Positions 1 through 8,187 of a DNA stretch of 64,000 nt are shown here, piece after piece (position 1 is the stretch's first letter; every line of letters begins with the position of its first letter). Origin of the DNA: Alkalihalobacterium sp048323755 (lineage in GTDB: Bacteria; Bacillota; Bacilli; Bacillales; Bacillaceae_F); NCBI RefSeq assembly GCF_048323755.1, contig NZ_JBLWFS010000003.1:1-64000 (forward strand), read 5' to 3'. A program made the position numbers and the translations under genes. The notes below the pieces were generated by a model. That model searched no databases and had not been told where the DNA came from. It saw only the letters and a program-made list of their open reading frames with translations.

Positions 1-93
1 TGTGTATGTTATCCCTTTGGAACTAATAGATTTTACATACGGATTCTTTGACAACAAAGATCTCTCTTTTTCTGTAAATATCTTTTTACTCAT
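1..93 (-). CDS. IS3-type transposase OrfA, N-terminal fragment at window edge
   Basis: Thirty-one codons are visible from ATG at 93 running off the left edge. The peptide begins MSKKIFTEKERSLLSKNPYV and continues through a GITYT stretch, resembling the N-terminus of the helix-turn-helix OrfA of IS3-family elements found in Bacillus. An SD-like TTGGGGAAG precedes the start. The element end at 180 lies about 90 bp upstream, the usual IS arrangement. Whether the copy is intact cannot be seen. Confidence 0.6.
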   Translation of the reverse strand, partial: MSKKIFTEKERSLLSKNPYVKSISSKGITYT

Positions 94-180
94 TTTGCGC
101 TTCCCCAATCCTGTTTTATCTTTAAATATAAAAATACCCTACAGAGAGACTTTTTTAAAGTGTCTACTCTATAGGGTACA
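1..180 (-). mobile_element. End of an IS3-type insertion sequence (partial)
   Basis: The minus strand carries the first codons of an IS3-type transposase helix-turn-helix ORF (start at 93). Beyond it lies a terminus beginning TGTACCCTATAGAGTAGACA at 180 and reading inward, with the TG dinucleotide end usual for IS3 elements. A near copy in inverted orientation at 135-150 makes the tip a hairpin. The rest of the element is outside the window. The family is assigned from the transposase start and the TG end; the exact IS name is unknown. Confidence 0.6.
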
Positions 181-199
181 TTTTACTTAATGTGAGGGT

Positions 200-272
200 C
201 TTTTTTATTGGTTGATTTATGAAAAAGCTTCACGCTATAGCGTGAAGGTTTGAAAATAACCGAGCAATTTGA
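200..272. repeat. Degenerate copy of the hairpin-cluster repeat (family 1)
   Basis: This stretch contains the perfect palindrome CTTCACGCTATAGCGTGAAG at 228-247, followed by a TTTGAAAAT segment. The same hairpin and following segment occur inside the full family 1 elements at 34600 and 51472. The outer arms are not recognisable here, so this is a remnant. It sits between the IS end and the germination operon, within the probable leader of the latter. Confidence 0.5.
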
Positions 273-343
273 TTATAAATTAAGAATAAACTTCTAATAA
301 ATGAAAAAAATATGAACACCTACTGTAAAGAGGTGTTTGTTGA

Positions 344-1825
344 TTGAAAAAACTTCTAGGATTGAAAAATAAAATTTTACAAGAACAACATGAGCAAAAG
401 ATAGAAGAGCCTAGGGACTTAACGAATAACCCAATTAAGTTGCAGGAAATTCAAAAGGAATTTAAAAATTGCTCAGATATTAACCACTATTCAATGGCCT
501 CATTACAGATTAACTTTTTATATTTCAAATCACTAATTAGTAAGGACATATTTGAAAGAGAAATTTTAAATCCTCTAAATCATAATTTAGAACCGTCTGA
601 GCTATTTACAAGTCAACAATTTGAAGTGGGGAAGAACGTTGAAAGAGTGGTTGAAGGAATTTTAGATGGTAATATAGTCATTTTTTATAATCAGCAAGTG
701 TTTTTATTAGATGCTTATGAACCGAAAAATCGGGCAATTGAACAAACGGAGATAGAAAGTACTATTACAGGTTCTCACGATGCTTTTATTGAAGGGTTGG
801 AGGCCAATTTATCTCTCATTCGTAAAAGAATTAAGAGCTCGAGGTTAAAAGTAATAAAACTACGTGCTGGAGAAGTGACAAAAACGGATATTTTACTATT
901 GTATATCGAAGACATTGCAAACGAAGTATTCGTGAAAACATTAAAAGAACGAATAGCATCAGTAGAAATTGATGCGGTATATGATACGGATATGTTTGTT
1001 CAATTAATAGACGAGCACCCAAATTCAATCTTTCCGCAATATATTACGACAGAACGTCCTGATGTTGTTGTCAATCAACTTGTCAATGGGAAAGTAGTCG
1101 GTCTGGTTGATAATAGTCCAACAGCATTTATTGCACCGACCAACTTTTTTGAATTCTTTGATTCACCAGATGATAAAAATCAACGTTGGCCCATAGGGAC
1201 AGCGACTAAATTATTACGATATTTGTCTATCGTTATCACAATTACGTTTACGGCTTTTTATGTTGCCGTTACAACGTACCACTATGAAATGATTCCGGAA
1301 ACATTGTTATTATCATTAGCGGAGTCGCGTCATCGGGTACCGTTTCCGCCGCTTCTAGAGGCATTGATTATGGAAGTTACGATTGAGCTTTTACGTGAAG
1401 CAGGAGCACGGTTACCGACTAAAATTGGGCAAACAATCGGTATTGTTGGTGGAATCGTTATAGGACAAGCTGCCGTACAAGCGGGTTTAGTCAGCAATAC
1501 ATTAATTATTGCGGTTGCTATTTCCGCCATTGCTTCGTTTGTTCTACCTAGCTATATGTTAAGTGCTTCGATTCGAATTGCTCGTTTTGGACTCATTATA
1601 CTAGCGGGAGCGTTGGGTAATTTTGGACTATTAATTGGTATTATTTTCATCCTCCTCCATTTAGTAAAAGTAACAAGCTTGCAAATGTCTTACCTAACAC
1701 CCGTAGCACCATTGGAAGTTGCCGACTTAAAAACGGCAATACTAAGAGCGCCGTTCTGGGCGGATAAAGAAAGGACGTCAGAAGCTGTACCGGCGAACAA
1801 AATTAAAACGAAAATGAGAAAGTAG
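344..1825 (+). CDS. Spore germinant receptor A subunit, GerA family
   Basis: This is the A subunit of a Ger-type nutrient germinant receptor in the spore inner membrane. At 493 aa it is typical. It has a soluble N-terminal half (to about residue 290) and a C-terminal half with several membrane helices, including the conserved segment around PFPPLLEALIMEVTIELLREAG (about 330-350). The start is TTG at 344, preceded by AGAGGTG at good spacing. The B and C subunits follow in one operon (13 nt gap, then an ATGA overlap). Which of gerA/gerB/gerK it corresponds to, and which germinant it senses, cannot be told from sequence. Expression in the forespore under sigma-G is expected from the family, but no convincing sigma-G promoter was identified. 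Confidence 0.93.
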   Translation: MKKLLGLKNKILQEQHEQKIEEPRDLTNNPIKLQEIQKEFKNCSDINHYSMASLQINFLYFKSLISKDIFEREILNPLNHNLEPSELFTSQQFEVGKNVERVVEGILDGNIVIFYNQQVFLLDAYEPKNRAIEQTEIESTITGSHDAFIEGLEANLSLIRKRIKSSRLKVIKLRAGEVTKTDILLLYIEDIANEVFVKTLKERIASVEIDAVYDTDMFVQLIDEHPNSIFPQYITTERPDVVVNQLVNGKVVGLVDNSPTAFIAPTNFFEFFDSPDDKNQRWPIGTATKLLRYLSIVITITFTAFYVAVTTYHYEMIPETLLLSLAESRHRVPFPPLLEALIMEVTIELLREAGARLPTKIGQTIGIVGGIVIGQAAVQAGLVSNTLIIAVAISAIASFVLPSYMLSASIRIARFGLIILAGALGNFGLLIGIIFILLHLVKVTSLQMSYLTPVAPLEVADLKTAILRAPFWADKERTSEAVPANKIKTKMRK

Positions 1826-1837
1826 TGTGGAAAGCGT

Positions 1838-2914
1838 ATGGAAGGACGACGGTATCAATTTCACTTAATTGTATTAACGTATATGATTCAGTCTGGCGTC
1901 GTCATATTCGCTCTTCCTCGTATTCTAGGTGAGGTGTTTGGAACCAATGGCTGGATTGCGATTTTTCCTCTTTCAGCCATTGTTATATTGAATATTTGGT
2001 TTTTTTCATTTGTATATAAGAAAATTGGCGAACGTTCTTTGTTTGAAGTGATTTCAATTGCATTGCCAAAGTGGATTTACTATCTGCTGTTCATCATCAT
2101 CATTGTCTTGTGGTGTGCAATCGCTGCTCTTGTGTTAAAGCAGTTTGCGATTATCATTCAGATTATCTTTTTTCCAACAACTCATGTTTTTTGGTTTATA
2201 ACGAGTATGTTTATTATTGTTTTTGTTTATTTAAACTTGGGAATAACGAACATGGTAAAAGCAACGACCATCTTTTTTTATTTTTCGATTTGGACTTTGT
2301 TATTAGGGTTGATTTTTTTAGGGGAATTTGATTTCGTACGATTAACTTCTTTTTTGTTTAAAGACGGGGATCTGTCCTTGTTTCAAATTGCATCAGTTTA
2401 TACTTCTTTTCTTGGTTTTGAAATTATGTTTTTATTAACACCCTATGTAAAAAAGAGTACAAAATTAGTCCGTTCGATGATTCTTGGGAACTTACTTACA
2501 ACCTTCGTATACGGATACACTTCATTAATTTGCTTTGGGTTTTACAGCTTTCAACAGTTGGTCAATATTCAATTTCCTACTCTGGAGCTATTTGCCTATA
2601 TTGAGGCACCATTTCTTGAAAGAGTCGACAATTTAATTGTTCCTGTTTTTATTATTAAGATCATTGTAACGGGCGTGTTCTTCTTATGGGGAGCAAAAGA
2701 GGCGTTTGGTTATATGGTCATGAACGTCGAAGAGAAGAAAAGTATTATCATGATAGTTGCTTTTGCATATGTAATTACTTATGTTTTCACTACCTATACA
2801 GAGTTGGAGACGTGGTTAACATATATAGCAGTGATTGAAATCGGTGTTGCGTTTGGTTTACCGCTTCTTGTCCTATTGCTCATACCAATTGCAAGAAGGA
2901 AGGTGCAACTATGA
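1838..2914 (+). CDS. Spore germinant receptor B subunit, GerB family (APC-type)
   Basis: The protein has 358 aa and is almost entirely membrane helices, about ten, with the Spore_permease/APC fold architecture. It opens with the short basic N-terminus and YMIQSGVVIFALPRILGE-type first helix typical of GerB proteins. It is the probable ligand-binding subunit of the receptor. It starts 13 nt after the A subunit stop with an SD (GGAAAG) inside the gap. It ends in CTATGA, where the C-subunit ATG overlaps the stop, implying translational coupling. Confidence 0.93.
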   Translation: MEGRRYQFHLIVLTYMIQSGVVIFALPRILGEVFGTNGWIAIFPLSAIVILNIWFFSFVYKKIGERSLFEVISIALPKWIYYLLFIIIIVLWCAIAALVLKQFAIIIQIIFFPTTHVFWFITSMFIIVFVYLNLGITNMVKATTIFFYFSIWTLLLGLIFLGEFDFVRLTSFLFKDGDLSLFQIASVYTSFLGFEIMFLLTPYVKKSTKLVRSMILGNLLTTFVYGYTSLICFGFYSFQQLVNIQFPTLELFAYIEAPFLERVDNLIVPVFIIKIIVTGVFFLWGAKEAFGYMVMNVEEKKSIIMIVAFAYVITYVFTTYTELETWLTYIAVIEIGVAFGLPLLVLLLIPIARRKVQL

Positions 2915-4023
2915 AGATAGTCTATTTATTTATCTTAGTGTTTCTATTAGTTGGTTGTACCGATCAGAGAATTATCGAAGAAGTAGGTTTCATTCAGGGG
3001 ATGTCACTGGATATCTCTGATCCAAAACAACATGAAGCTGACAATCGATTACTTGTAACAGTGTCGATTCCTCAAGTAGATCCAGAAATGGCTGCGAAGC
3101 GAGAAGTTTTAACAACATTAGCGAATAGTGATAAAGAGGCGATGCTCGCTATTTCTCGTAAAACGAACCGTCAGATTGTGAGTGGACAATTAAGGACAAT
3201 ATTCTTTGGGCTTGAATTAGCTGAACATGGAATTGGTGAGAATATTGAAACGATGAATAGAGATCCCATTTTTGGCCCAAGAGTAAAAGTTGCCGTTGTA
3301 AACGGCAAAGCTCATGATTTATTAATCAAAGAATATAAGCAACATCCGAGGACAAGCAGGTATGTGGATCAACTTCTCGAAAAAGAAGCAAATTTAAATA
3401 TGATACCTGAAGTTAGGATTTATCAATTTACGAGGGACTGGATGGATAAAGGAATTGATCCTGTTGCTCCTATTCTAAAAGAAGGCATAGATGATATTAT
3501 CGTTGATGGAATAGCTCTTTTTCAAGACGATCGTTATGTAGGAAAAATTGCGCCTAAACAAGCGCGCGTTTTCTTTTTCTTAAGTGGAAAATTCACTGGC
3601 GGTGCCTTGCAAATGTCGTTTAAAGAGGAAGGTGTCGAACGACCTGTACAAGTATTATATTCTTCGGTCGTAAATCGAAAAAAGATTAACGTGATACATC
3701 ATGGGCCGAACGATATTGAGATTGTACTTAACATATCGGTACGTGGTCAATTACTGGAGTATAACGGCAAGTTAGATGTTGCAAGCGAAGAAGGGCAACA
3801 TCGGTTAGAACGAGAGATTGAGAATTATATAAAAGCCGAAGCCGAAGATATTATAAAGACTATGCAACAAATAAATGCAGATAGTATTGGAATAGGGAGA
3901 TATGTTAGGAATAGTATGAGTTATAGTGACTGGAAACAAATGGATTGGAGAGAAGTATTCCCAACCATACATGTTAGTTGTAACGTAGAAGCAAAGATAA
4001 GAGACTTTGGATACTTTAGATAA
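2911..4023 (+). CDS. Spore germinant receptor C subunit, GerC-type lipoprotein
   Basis: A 370 aa lipoprotein with a signal peptide ending in the lipobox LLVGC (Cys at about residue 16), so it should be diacylglyceryl-modified by Lgt and anchored in the spore membrane. The remainder matches the GerC family layout: an N-terminal domain beginning with RIIEEVGFIQGMSLD, then a C-terminal domain that includes the FFFLSGKFTGG region. It overlaps the B-subunit stop by 4 nt and is the last gene of the operon. About 130 bp of gene-free DNA follow before ykuS. Only a weak terminator-like stem (AGGAT...ATCCTTTTT) is visible there. Confidence 0.93.
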   Translation: MKIVYLFILVFLLVGCTDQRIIEEVGFIQGMSLDISDPKQHEADNRLLVTVSIPQVDPEMAAKREVLTTLANSDKEAMLAISRKTNRQIVSGQLRTIFFGLELAEHGIGENIETMNRDPIFGPRVKVAVVNGKAHDLLIKEYKQHPRTSRYVDQLLEKEANLNMIPEVRIYQFTRDWMDKGIDPVAPILKEGIDDIIVDGIALFQDDRYVGKIAPKQARVFFFLSGKFTGGALQMSFKEEGVERPVQVLYSSVVNRKKINVIHHGPNDIEIVLNISVRGQLLEYNGKLDVASEEGQHRLEREIENYIKAEAEDIIKTMQQINADSIGIGRYVRNSMSYSDWKQMDWREVFPTIHVSCNVEAKIRDFGYFR

Positions 4024-4156
4024 AGTGAAATTTCTCAGTGGGGGACTTAGCTGCCAGTTGAACAGGATAAAAAAACAAAAATTAGAATAAGAATCCTTTT
4101 TCTGTACATCCTAACATTGAAACAAATAATTGAAATGTTTTTTGGAGGTGTTTGTC

Positions 4157-4402
4157 ATGCCAAGAATTGGTGTGGAACAATCGTTAACTGCTGTACAGCA
4201 AGAACTTCAATCAAAAGGCTATGATGTCGTTCAATTAAAGCAAGAGCAAGATGCAAATGGATGTGATTGCTGCGTAATTACTGGACAAGACCAAGATATG
4301 ATGGGGATTCAAAATGTAGTTACAGCCGGTTCTGTTATTTCAGCACAAGGAATGACGGCAGAAGAAGTTTGTCAACAAGTGGAGCAAAAGTTAAATCAAT
4401 AA
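4157..4402 (+). CDS. ykuS: YkuS-like UPF0180 family protein
   Basis: Small 81 aa cytosolic protein of the UPF0180 family, function unknown. The start is ATG at 4157 because GGAGGTG lies 6 nt upstream; an in-frame ATG at 4130 lacks a ribosome binding site. The opening PRIGVEQSLTAVQQEL and the central DANGCDCCVITGQDQDMMG are typical, the latter with Cys residues in tight succession. In B. subtilis ykuS sits next to ykuT, ykuU and ykuV. Homologues of all three follow here within 5 kb, interrupted by catalase and coat genes, which supports the name. Confidence 0.82.
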   Translation: MPRIGVEQSLTAVQQELQSKGYDVVQLKQEQDANGCDCCVITGQDQDMMGIQNVVTAGSVISAQGMTAEEVCQQVEQKLNQ

Positions 4403-4410
4403 TGATAAAA

Positions 4411-4449
4411 AGGTGAGGTACACTTTTACAGTGTTCCTCGCTTTTTTTT
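4411..4449 (+). terminator. Intrinsic terminator after ykuS
   Basis: GGTGAGGTACACT pairs with AGTGTTCCTCGC across a TTTAC loop and is followed by eight T residues. Confidence 0.8.
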
Positions 4450-4501
4450 ATGGAATAGGACATTCTGATCAACGAATGTAATAGTAATGGAGGTGATTAA
4501 C

Positions 4502-5350
4502 TTGTTCTATCACGTAAAGGAGTTACAACATCCTGCAAAACCAGAATGTCCGGATCCAGTCTATGCAAAAAAACTGCAAGAAGTTTTAGGCGGACAATTT
4601 GGTGAAATATCAGTTGCGTTACAATATTTATTTCAAGGATGGTCATTTAGAGGAGACGAAAAGTATCGAGATCTACTTATGGACACAGGAACAGAAGAGT
4701 TGGCACATATTGAAATGTTAGCAACGATGATTGCGAGATTGCTTGATGGAGCACCAGTGGGGGATTTAGAGGACGCCGCAAAGGATCCTGTCATTGGCGC
4801 AATCTTAGGTGGCATGAACCCTCAGCATGCGATTGTTTCTGGTTTGGGTGCAATGCCTGCTGACAGTGTGGGCAACCCTTGGACAGCAAGCTATATTAAT
4901 GCGAGCGGGAACTTATTAGCTGATTTTCGTATGAACCTAACGTATGAGTCTCAGGGCAGACTTCAAGCAGTTAGGCTTTATGAAATGACGAATGACCGTG
5001 GAGTTAAGGATATGCTATCCTGGTTAATTGCTCGCGATACAATGCATCAAAATATGTGGATAGCGGCTATTGCGGAGTTAGAAGCACAAGAAAACATTGT
5101 TGTTCCTAGTACATTTCCTCGCCACTTGGAGAAACAAGAGGTTTCATATGCTTATTTTAACTTATCTCGTGGAGAAGAAAGTAGAAGAGGACGATGGGCA
5201 AGTGGACCAAGTATGGATAGCTTAGGTCAATTTCAATATATTGCTCAACCCTTTCCTTTTGGTAGAAAGCCAAAACTTAAACCAGCACCACCGTATATGC
5301 ATAACACGATGCTCCCGGATCATCATCATATACCACAGCATCTTGCGTAA
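4502..5350 (+). CDS. Manganese catalase (non-heme)
   Basis: A dimanganese catalase that converts hydrogen peroxide to water and oxygen. The ferritin-like four-helix domain shows metal ligands E35 (GGQFGEISVAL), E66 and H69 (GTEELAHIEM), with a further Glu and His in the ESQGRLQAVRLYEM and ARDTMHQNMW segments. The length of 282 aa fits the Bacillus YdbD/YjqC/CotJC group. The start is taken as TTG at 4502 because GGAGGTGATT occupies 4489-4498, which rules out the ATG inside that SD. It could be a spore-associated catalase, since coat genes lie immediately downstream on the other strand. It is flanked by intrinsic terminators and so is probably monocistronic. Confidence 0.88.
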   Translation: MFYHVKELQHPAKPECPDPVYAKKLQEVLGGQFGEISVALQYLFQGWSFRGDEKYRDLLMDTGTEELAHIEMLATMIARLLDGAPVGDLEDAAKDPVIGAILGGMNPQHAIVSGLGAMPADSVGNPWTASYINASGNLLADFRMNLTYESQGRLQAVRLYEMTNDRGVKDMLSWLIARDTMHQNMWIAAIAELEAQENIVVPSTFPRHLEKQEVSYAYFNLSRGEESRRGRWASGPSMDSLGQFQYIAQPFPFGRKPKLKPAPPYMHNTMLPDHHHIPQHLA

Positions 5351-5353
5351 GCA

Positions 5354-5425
5354 GAAGACTCTCCCTTTACCACGGCATCTCTTTAAATTGCTAAAGGTGC
5401 CTGGTACCAGAGGAGAGTCTTTTTT
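5354..5425 (+). terminator. Terminator of the catalase gene
   Basis: AGACTCTCC (5356) pairs with GGAGAGTCT (5412) followed by a T run. The long loop carries the self-complementary GGTGCCTGGTACC at about 5395, a motif that recurs in altered form near 10934, 11001 and 44660. Confidence 0.7.
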
Positions 5426-5447
5426 GACAGGGAAAGTATACAATTCG

Positions 5448-5598
5448 CAGATGTCTAGCTCCCGCGCTCAGCAACTAGCTGACTGTCCCTTACGACCTTA
5501 CGATATGTCAACATCGGTCACTAGCTCTCACCGTGTATCCTTTATCTGATAAGGCGGGCTCCAGTCCGTACGTCGCTGAATGGGCGCTTGCGCTTTTA
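5448..5598. repeat. GC-rich dispersed repeat (family 3), distant copy
   Basis: Roughly 150 bp of DNA, richer in GC than its surroundings, running from TGTCTAGCTCCCGCGCTCAG to GGGCGCTTGCGCTTTT. Its core (ATGTCAACATCGGT, CTCACCGTGTATCCTTTATC, GGGCTCCAGTCC) matches the repeats at 39673 and 39943. It lies between the catalase terminator and cotX. Similar elements are common between genes in Bacillus genomes. It carries no credible gene. Confidence 0.75.
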
Positions 5599-5601
5599 TT
5601 G

Positions 5602-6081
5602 TTAAAGAACGTCGATTTGAACTAGTAAAGCAAGTAATAATTGAAGTAACACTTGAATGTTTGCTGCAATTTGAGTGTCAGTTGTTGTAACTTTTACGTT
5701 ACGTGAGTTTTCAACAATCGTTTTTTGGTACGTTACTTGCTTGATTTTAGAAGATTGAAGTAATTCTTGCGTGATCATTTCCGCTTTTGAGCTATCTGCA
5801 ATTGAAATACTAATTACAATCGCAATGGCTGCCTGGAGTGAAGCTTGTAGGGATAGTGCAGCTTTCGTATCTGTTGTATTTACAGAAACATCACAAGAAT
5901 CTTTAATGAAAATATACTCTTCAGATAACTGTAACATTTTATTGGTCTGTTCAGCGCCTTGAGTAACATCATCATCTGCTGCTTTTTTCGGCGGGCATAA
6001 TGGATGTTTCTTTTTAGGATCTAATGCTGACCAATCTGACTTTTTCTTATCAGTTGAATAGAAAACCTCTTGGTTACTCAT
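5602..6081 (-). CDS. cotX: Spore coat protein X (CotX family)
   Basis: A 159 aa protein with two related Coat_X-type repeats, at about 50-100 and 108-158. Each begins with a TTDTKAALSLQASLQAAI-like or TTDTQIAANIQVLLQLLL-like stretch. The N-terminus is polar, Lys/Asp rich and includes a CPP motif. CotX/CotV proteins are part of the insoluble coat and crust layer of Bacillus spores. The start is ATG at 6081 with AGGAGG upstream. It lies just downstream of the CotW-like gene on the same strand, as in the B. subtilis cotVWXYZ cluster, but a terminator separates the two, so each may have its own late mother-cell promoter. Confidence 0.85.
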   Translation of the reverse strand: MSNQEVFYSTDKKKSDWSALDPKKKHPLCPPKKAADDDVTQGAEQTNKMLQLSEEYIFIKDSCDVSVNTTDTKAALSLQASLQAAIAIVISISIADSSKAEMITQELLQSSKIKQVTYQKTIVENSRNVKVTTTDTQIAANIQVLLQLLLALLVQIDVL

Positions 6082-6176
6082 AATTGACTATTCCTCCTTT
6101 TCGTGGTTCTACTTCAACTTATGTACTACAAGTTAACCTTGTTTGGACAGATATCTTGATTAAATAGTCCAAATGT

Positions 6177-6207
6177 AAAAAAACAGCTCCAACAAATGTG
6201 GAGCTGC
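6177..6207 (-). terminator. Terminator of the cotW-like gene
   Basis: On the minus strand GCAGCTCCAC pairs with GTTGGAGCTG and is followed by seven T residues, directly after the stop at 6216. Confidence 0.8.
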
Positions 6208-6215
6208 TAAGCTTA

Positions 6216-6560
6216 CTACTTTCGATATTGATTTAAAAAAGTTTTTACGGATGTAACATCGTTTGCTGAATGGAAAGTTTGACGTTTAGGTGTAGTTGGT
6301 TGGGGTGCTTGATTTACTTCTGGTGTTTGATCTGTTGAATTGCTATCAGTTGAAAAGTCACGTTCCGTCAATTGTTTATTTTGGTTTTCAAGAAAGCGTT
6401 GTACTTCATTTTCTATATCGCCAACAATTTCTTTAATCTTCTTTTTTTCTTTTTTCGAAAGGTCTATATCTTTAGGGGAAACCTTATGCTTTTTTAACAC
6501 TTGCCCTACAACCAATTCCATTAATTTTTTTTGGTTATTTGGATCGAAGTTATTACTCAT
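6216..6560 (-). CDS. cotW: CotW-like spore coat protein
   Basis: A 114 aa hydrophilic, Lys/Gln-rich protein. A helical N-terminal half (VVGQVLKKHKVSPKDI, then LSKKEKKKIKEIVGDIENEV) resembles CotW of B. subtilis as I remember it. The tail is Thr/Pro/Gln-rich and probably disordered. The start is ATG at 6560 with AAAGGAAG upstream; the open frame extends 24 codons further without a ribosome binding site. Its position next to cotX supports a coat role. The family assignment rests on recalled similarity, so another small coat protein is possible. Confidence 0.55.
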   Translation of the reverse strand: MSNNFDPNNQKKLMELVVGQVLKKHKVSPKDIDLSKKEKKKIKEIVGDIENEVQRFLENQNKQLTERDFSTDSNSTDQTPEVNQAPQPTTPKRQTFHSANDVTSVKTFLNQYRK

Positions 6561-6644
6561 TTTAAATCTTCCTTTCTTTGCAGTACAAGATATTAATAAC
6601 ATATGGGTCATATGACGAAATGGTGTAGGCAATCCAATAATCTA

Positions 6645-6745
6645 TTTAAATAAATAGCAGTGTTTAATGATAAGTTGCAATCCATTGATTTGGACTCAAC
6701 GTGTGAAAATAACCTAAAATCTACAAACTCTTTAACAGCGCTAAA
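6645..6745. repeat. MITE-like repeat (family 2), degenerate copy
   Basis: Contains TTGATTTGGACTCA and ends with CTCTTTAACAGCGCT, the same right-end sequence found in the copy at 14145. The left end (AGCAGTGTTTAATGA) is a decayed inverted match of the right. It fills most of the 340 bp gene-free gap between the coat and mechanosensitive channel genes. Confidence 0.55.
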
Positions 6746-6751
6746 TAAATA

Positions 6752-6786
6752 TAAAAAGTGGCTGACAAAGTGTTGTCAGCCACTAC
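6752..6786 (-). terminator. Terminator of the mscS gene
   Basis: GTGGCTGACAA and TTGTCAGCCAC form a perfect 11 bp stem. The T run (CACTTTTTAT) follows on the minus strand, so it serves the minus-strand mscS gene ending at 6904. Confidence 0.8.
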
Positions 6787-6903
6787 TACGTATGATTTGT
6801 TATTTAAATGGTTTCGTATCTTTTTGTTTTTAGACCGTGACTACTAAACAAGACAACTGCTAAGATACGGTAAAAAACTTAAGACCGCTTATAAAAATTT
6901 CAC

Positions 6904-7743
6904 CTAAGCATTCTTCTTTTCAATATAAACTTGATGCGGGAAAGGAATTTCAATACCATTTGCATCTAAAGCTTCTTTTAACTCTTTACGTAAAGTACGT
7001 TCAACCGCCCATTGCTCCATATTAACGGTCTTTGCTACAATACGAAGAACAATATCAGAATCTCCTAAACTTTGGACACCAACTACGTTAGGTCCTTCTA
7101 CAATTCTTTCATCCTCAGTTGCAATCCGATCGCATACTGCTTGCATCACTGTTACAGCTTCATCAATATTATCATCGTAGGAGATACTCATATCTACTAA
7201 TGCACGCATATTTCCTCTAGAGTGATTGCTAATACTTGAGATATTTCGGTTTGGAATATAGTGCAGAGTCCCGTCAAAACCTCTAATTAAGGTTGTGCGC
7301 AATCCAACTTCCTCCACGATCCCATCAAGTCCTGAAGCTGTTACGTAATCTCCAACATCAACTTGCCTTTCTAATAAAAGGAAAAACCCAGTTACGACAT
7401 CACTAACCAAGCCTTGAGCACCAAAACCAATTGCTAGACCAATAATACCAGCACCTGCAATTAACCCAGTCGCATCAAGACCGAATATACTAATTATGAT
7501 CGTAATAAAAACAAAAATAAGTACATATGAAAAAGCATTTAACGCTAACTTTTCTAATGTTTTAACTCGACCTAACGACATATCTCTCTGCTCTTGCATC
7601 TTAGTAAAGCCAGTCTTAATTATTCTATTTCCAATAGATTTAGCGATAATAAACGCTAGGATAGCAACTAGTGCTTCACCAAATATAACAATGGCACCTT
7701 CTAAAAATGACGTCCAATCAATATTTTCAAACCACTGACTCAC
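6904..7743 (-). CDS. ykuT: Small-conductance mechanosensitive channel (MscS family, YkuT)
   Basis: A 279 aa MscS channel that releases osmolytes on hypo-osmotic shock. There are three N-terminal membrane helices. The pore-lining third helix is rich in Gly/Ala (TGLIAGAGIIGLAIGFGAQG, about 90-110). A beta domain follows (GDYVTASGLDGIVEEVGLRTT), then a C-terminal alpha/beta domain ending in PFPHQVYIEKK. The start is GTG at 7743 with TAGGAG upstream. Its position between ykuS and ykuU homologues matches YkuT of B. subtilis. Confidence 0.92.
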   Translation of the reverse strand: MSQWFENIDWTSFLEGAIVIFGEALVAILAFIIAKSIGNRIIKTGFTKMQEQRDMSLGRVKTLEKLALNAFSYVLIFVFITIIISIFGLDATGLIAGAGIIGLAIGFGAQGLVSDVVTGFFLLLERQVDVGDYVTASGLDGIVEEVGLRTTLIRGFDGTLHYIPNRNISSISNHSRGNMRALVDMSISYDDNIDEAVTVMQAVCDRIATEDERIVEGPNVVGVQSLGDSDIVLRIVAKTVNMEQWAVERTLRKELKEALDANGIEIPFPHQVYIEKKNA

Positions 7744-7950
7744 AAAACCACTCCTATATTAATTCTTATATCGGTTCATTCCAAGTAACTCTTCATCAAT
7801 ATATGAGGAAACTACCTATGTAAAAGAGAAACCTTCCCTTATTCTATTCCCAGAAAACTTGAATGTAAAACGATTAGCATAGAAAAAAAAGAAAAGAATT
7901 TGAGCGAGAAAAATGGAAGTTCTTTTATGATGTATATATCTCATTATTTA

Positions 7951-8043
7951 GAAGGTTATTTTTTTCAAAGATGTTGCAAGTTATTAGACTGTAACCAAGC
8001 AAAAAACGGTCCAATAGCCACGAAGTTACGAAAACTGCCTTTC
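7951..8043 (+). repeat. Hairpin-cluster repeat (family 1), internally deleted copy
   Basis: The left side TTATTAGACTGTAACCAAGC joins directly to AAAAAACGGTCCAATAGCC and then AAGTTACGAAAACTGCCT. This equals the two ends of the full copy at 34600 with its hairpins B and C removed. The arms still pair (TTATTAGACTGT with ACGGTCCAATAG). It lies about 55 bp upstream of the -10 element of ykuU, in a 445 bp intergenic gap. Confidence 0.65.
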
Positions 8044-8100
8044 AGAAAAACATTAATAATTGTTCATGAAAAATTAAAGTTTAGTTAATTAAACTGTGGG

Positions 8101-8106
8101 TATAAT
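8101..8106 (+). promoter_or_regulatory. Candidate -10 element for ykuU
   Basis: A perfect TATAAT lies 82 nt upstream of the ykuU start, just after the palindromic, AT-rich AGTTTAGTTAATTAAACT (8079-8095), a possible operator. No good -35 hexamer was found at standard spacing, so an activator or alternative contact may be involved. Confidence 0.45.
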
Positions 8107-8187
8107 AGCAATAGTGTGACAAGAGGAAGGAATATGTCTTCACTTCTTTTGTATTCTCTATGTAAACCATTCAGGAGGTATGTACAT

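Noticed and set aside
2071..2331. 86 codon frame inside the GerB-type gene
   Set aside because: It is a shifted frame of a membrane protein gene (Cys/His/Phe-rich translation) with no SD.
5241..5549. Open frame of about 100 codons overlapping the catalase end and the family 3 repeat
   Set aside because: It overlaps the catalase gene and its terminator, has no SD, and its sequence is low in credible protein character.
7900..8088. 62 codon open frame upstream of ykuU
   Set aside because: It covers the hairpin-cluster repeat, has no convincing SD for its start, and its peptide resembles nothing. It is better explained as repeat DNA.
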